A stretch of 8,397 nt of DNA from JBDHHQ01 sp039586035 (GTDB lineage: Bacteria > Gemmatimonadota > Gemmatimonadetes > Longimicrobiales > Gaopeijiaceae), in the NCBI GenBank assembly GCA_039586035.1, contig JBDHLD010000199.1:1-8397 (forward strand). The letters are read 5' to 3'. Position 1 is the first letter of the stretch, and every line of letters begins with the position of its first letter. Shown here piece by piece: positions 5,946-8,397 of this stretch. The notes beneath the pieces were generated by a model. That model made no database searches. It was not told the origin of the DNA and worked only from the letters and a program-made list of their open reading frames with translations. Made by a program: the position numbers and the translations under genes.

Positions 5946-7367
5946 GTGACCCAGCCTGCGCAGGACCAAGGCGAGGGCGCCGCGAGGGCCCCTCTATCGC
6001 AACGCTCTCCGAGGTGGTCGCGCCTGATCACCAGGCTCGTGGCCTGGGCGACCGGCGTGTTCTTTCGCGTGGAGCGTCGGGGCGACCCGCTCCCATCGGG
6101 GCCCGTGCTGGTTGTGGCCAACCACCCCAACAGCCTCGTGGACCCCCTCGTCGTGTTCCGCATCGGCGGCAGAGTGTCGCGCCCTATGGCCAAGGCGCCG
6201 CTCTTCGACCACGCGCTGTTGGGACCGGTCCTCCGGGCGCTGGGGGGGCTGCCCGTCTACCGCCGGCAGGACGACCCCTCCCAGATGAACAAGAACGAGG
6301 GCACGTTCGACGCCGCCGTGGCGGCGCTTAGGGCGGGCGAGGCCGTCCAGATCTTCCCGGAGGGCAAGACGCACTCGGATCCCGCGCTGGCACCCATACG
6401 GACCGGAGCGGCCCGCATCGCACTCCGCGCCGAGGAAGAGGCGGGCTGGGACCTCGGGCTCCGGATCGTTCCCGTGGGTCTCACGTACCGCCGCAAGGCG
6501 GTGGCCGGCGGCAGCGTCGTCGCCCAAACGGGGCGACCCCTGGTCCCGGCGGGGCTACGGACGCTCTACGAAGCCGATCCCCAGGAAGCCGTACGCCGGC
6601 TGACCGACCAGATCGGCCAGGCGCTGGAGAAGCTCACCCTGAACTTCGCCGAGACCGAGGACAGGGAGCTGGTCGAGGTCGCAGAGCGCATGTACGCCCG
6701 GGAGAAGGGGCTCACGGCGTGGCGCGCCCGGCAGTCCCTGGGCGACCGACTGCCGCGGCTCCGGGAATTCGCTCGCGGGCTGGCCTGGCTTCGGGTACAC
6801 GATCCGGAGCGGCACCGACGCGTGATCGACTCGGTCCGCCGCTACGCGAAGCTGCTCGGGGTTCTGGGCGCCGGCGACGCCGAGATTCCCCGGCGCTACC
6901 GCACGCGCAAGGTCCTCTGGTACATCGTGACCAAGGGGATCGTCCTCGGTCTTACGATGCCGGTAGCGTTGGCCGGCATCGTGCTGTGGTGGATCCCGTA
7001 CCACCTTCCTCGACTGACCGTGGGGCGGCTGCGCCCAGCCTACGAGGCCATATCCACCATGAAGCTGGCCACGGTGATGCTCGCCTTCCCGGCATTCCTG
7101 GCCGGGTACAGCGCGGTCGCATGGTGGTTTGGCGGCACCTGGTGGGCCCTGGGCGTGGGCATCGGGGCCGCGATCTGCGGGCTCGTTGCCTGGTGGTGGA
7201 AGCTCCGGTGGGACGACGCTCGCGAGGACGTGCGCCTGTTCTTGCGCGTCCTCGGCCGCCGAAAGAGTCGAGACCGACTCGCCGCCGAGCGTCGCCGCCT
7301 TGTGACGGAGTTCGACGAGCTGGCGCGGCTGCGGGACGCGGAGACCCGTGAGGGGGGCGCCGGGTAG
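5946..7367 (+). CDS. Membrane-associated PlsC-type (lysophospholipid) acyltransferase
   Basis: 473 codons from a GTG at 5946 to the TAG at 7365-7367. It should transfer an acyl chain to a glycerol-phosphate or lysophospholipid-type acceptor at the inner membrane. The catalytic motif is NHPNSLVDP (residues 59-67), the variant of the PlsC HX4D box in which His and Asp are five residues apart, seen in a subgroup of glycerophospholipid acyltransferases. The block VYRRQDD (104-110) and the phosphate-binding motif FPEGKTHSDP (137-146) complete the active site, and IVPVGLTY follows at 174-181. The N-terminal half (1-200) is the acyltransferase domain. A charged helical middle (about 205-310) is followed by hydrophobic segments at about 324-355 and 373-418, which predict two to four membrane passes, and a charged, probably coiled C-terminal tail (420-470). 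It is divergent from deoC, with no obvious functional link. The exact acceptor cannot be told from sequence. Confidence 0.88.
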   Translation: MTQPAQDQGEGAARAPLSQRSPRWSRLITRLVAWATGVFFRVERRGDPLPSGPVLVVANHPNSLVDPLVVFRIGGRVSRPMAKAPLFDHALLGPVLRALGGLPVYRRQDDPSQMNKNEGTFDAAVAALRAGEAVQIFPEGKTHSDPALAPIRTGAARIALRAEEEAGWDLGLRIVPVGLTYRRKAVAGGSVVAQTGRPLVPAGLRTLYEADPQEAVRRLTDQIGQALEKLTLNFAETEDRELVEVAERMYAREKGLTAWRARQSLGDRLPRLREFARGLAWLRVHDPERHRRVIDSVRRYAKLLGVLGAGDAEIPRRYRTRKVLWYIVTKGIVLGLTMPVALAGIVLWWIPYHLPRLTVGRLRPAYEAISTMKLATVMLAFPAFLAGYSAVAWWFGGTWWALGVGIGAAICGLVAWWWKLRWDDAREDVRLFLRVLGRRKSRDRLAAERRRLVTEFDELARLRDAETREGGAG

Positions 7368-7489
7368 GGCCCTGTGGAACCGGTGGCGCGCAAGCACCGA
7401 TTGAGTCACCAGCGTCCGCCCTGAACGAGTCCCAGGCGGGCAGCGCCGGCGACGGTGTCGTCGGGCATCCGCCGAATTCACCTCGACTC

Positions 7490-7494
7490 GGAGG
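7490..7494 (+). promoter_or_regulatory. Shine-Dalgarno site that fixes the permease start
   Basis: GGAGG is the only strong ribosome-binding sequence ahead of the TauE-type gene. It lies 4 bases before an in-frame CTG (7499) and 7 bases before ATC (7502). It is 52 bases before the first ordinary start codon (GTG 7547), too far to serve it. This argues for initiation near 7499-7502. Confidence 0.55.
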
Positions 7495-7498
7495 CACC

Positions 7499-8320
7499 CT
7501 GATCGATCTCTGGTGGGTCTTCCCGGCTGCCATCGTCTTCAGCACCGTGGCCATCTCCTCGGGAATCTCGGGCGCCCTCTTCTTCTCTCCGTTCTTCATG
7601 CTCGTGGTGGGATTGAGTCCGGCCCAGGCCGTGGGCGCGGGTCTGCTGACCGAGGTCTTCGGGATGGGGAACGGCCTCAGGCTCTACGTGCGTCAGAAGG
7701 TCGTCGACTACCGGACGGCCAGAGGCCTGCTGATCGCGGCCGTGCCAGCCGTGGTGGCGGGGGCACTCATCGCCCATGCAATGCCTGGACGCACCTTGAA
7801 GCTGGTCTTCGGCGGAGGGCTCATCGCACTCAGCGTGTTGATTCTCGCCGGACCGGCCATCGCGCGCAGAGGCACGGGGTCCCAGACCAGACCGCGCCAG
7901 CACGAGGACTCCCTACTCGTCGCGGCCGACGGCACCGAGTACCGGCTACCGCGCTGCTCCCGGGCCCCAGGCATCCTGCTCGCCGGCTTCGGCGGAGCGC
8001 TCACCGGCGTGATCAGCGCCGGCCTCCCCGAGCTCAACACCACCCAGATGATCCTCCGGTGCCGGACGCCGGCTCGCATCGCCGTAGCCACGAGCGTCTT
8101 CACGCTGGCCGTCACGGCGGTGGCCGGAGCGGCCGTCCACGCCCTCGCCGCCGAGCCCGCCTGGCACGTGGTCCAGTGGAGCATCCCCGGAGTCCTGGTC
8201 GGCAGCTGGATCGGGAGTAGGGTCGCGAAGTACCTCCCGGGGCCGATGCTCGAGCGCGTGCTCGGTGTGCTGTTCCTGGCCGTGGGCGGGCTGGTCCTGG
8301 TCCTGGAGCTCGGCGCGTAG
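7499..8320 (+). CDS. TauE/SafE-family (sulfite exporter-like) membrane permease
   Basis: Predicted inner-membrane transporter of the TauE/SafE (TSUP) family, members of which move sulfite, sulfoacetate or other small organic anions. The substrate here is unknown. From the first normal start, a GTG at 7547, it would be 257 residues, but the frame is open upstream and encodes LIDLWWVFPAAIVFST, a natural beginning of transmembrane helix 1. Starting at 7499 gives about 273 residues, the usual size. TauE features include ISGALFFSPFFMLVVGLSP, the GAGLLTEVFGMGNGLRLYVR block, and a second half with FGGALTGVISAGLPELNTTQ followed by RCRTPARIAVATSVFTLAV, the internally repeated layout of the family. About seven or eight hydrophobic segments are visible. 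A polar loop at 7870-7965 separates the halves. No ATG, GTG or TTG exists in frame between the previous gene and 7547, so the start must be CTG or ATC, or a base is wrong. It lies 131 bases after the acyltransferase on the same strand and could share its transcript. After the TAG at 8318-8320 the last 77 bases show no gene. Confidence 0.85.
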   Translation: MIDLWWVFPAAIVFSTVAISSGISGALFFSPFFMLVVGLSPAQAVGAGLLTEVFGMGNGLRLYVRQKVVDYRTARGLLIAAVPAVVAGALIAHAMPGRTLKLVFGGGLIALSVLILAGPAIARRGTGSQTRPRQHEDSLLVAADGTEYRLPRCSRAPGILLAGFGGALTGVISAGLPELNTTQMILRCRTPARIAVATSVFTLAVTAVAGAAVHALAAEPAWHVVQWSIPGVLVGSWIGSRVAKYLPGPMLERVLGVLFLAVGGLVLVLELGA

Positions 8321-8397
8321 GCGTCATCCGACGGCCGTGCGTCAGTGCGACGTGCCCTACGTGGACCCGCGACATGCAGGCGGGGACCCAGGGGAAG

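Noticed and set aside
5159..6193. A 344-codon minus-strand open frame over deoC and the divergent gap
   Set aside because: It is in a different frame from the DERA active-site motifs and consists of low-complexity Arg/Gly/His sequence.
6555..7481. A 308-codon minus-strand open frame opposite the acyltransferase
   Set aside because: Its composition is biased (Pro, Arg, Gln, His), it has no motifs, and the plus-strand frame has clear PlsC motifs and membrane segments.

Overview
The window is GC-rich, densely packed bacterial DNA. The combination of genes suggests a Gram-negative, high-GC phylum such as Gemmatimonadota: a large secreted sortilin/BNR-type beta-propeller protein, a lipobox lipoprotein, a eukaryote-like long DeoC followed by an ALDH16-like two-domain aldehyde dehydrogenase, and an NHPNSLVD-type acyltransferase. 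That placement is an inference from family resemblance, not from a marker gene.

Layout. (1) Positions 1-1521, plus strand: the C-terminal part of a sortilin/VPS10-like beta-propeller protein whose start lies outside the window, followed by a strong hairpin terminator at about 1566-1612. (2) 1802-2191, plus: a small predicted lipoprotein of unknown function. (3) 2324-5814, minus: a two-gene operon, deoC (deoxyribose-phosphate aldolase) then an ALDH16-like aldehyde dehydrogenase. DeoC releases acetaldehyde and glyceraldehyde-3-phosphate from deoxyribose-5-phosphate, and an aldehyde dehydrogenase next to it could oxidise the acetaldehyde, so the pair looks like a deoxynucleoside catabolism unit. 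(4) 5946-7367, plus, divergent from deoC: a membrane-bound PlsC-type acyltransferase. (5) About 7499-8320, plus: a TauE/SafE-family permease with an apparently non-standard start codon.

The most notable result is damage at the deoC/ALDH junction. A perfect 16-bp tandem duplication (4790-4821) shifts the end of deoC out of frame. Removing one copy restores a family-typical C-terminus and a TGA that overlaps the ALDH ATG as ATGA. As the sequence stands, deoC has no stop there and runs in frame into the first 56 codons of the ALDH. The ALDH reading frame is then broken twice, at 4605 and 4442. At each break a stretch of eight expected residues is missing, which corresponds to 23 lost bases each time. 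Everything downstream (705 codons) and upstream is open and conserved. The ALDH is therefore either a very recent pseudogene or a locally misassembled gene. I found no clear sign of a mobile element, CRISPR array, RNA gene or new defence system.
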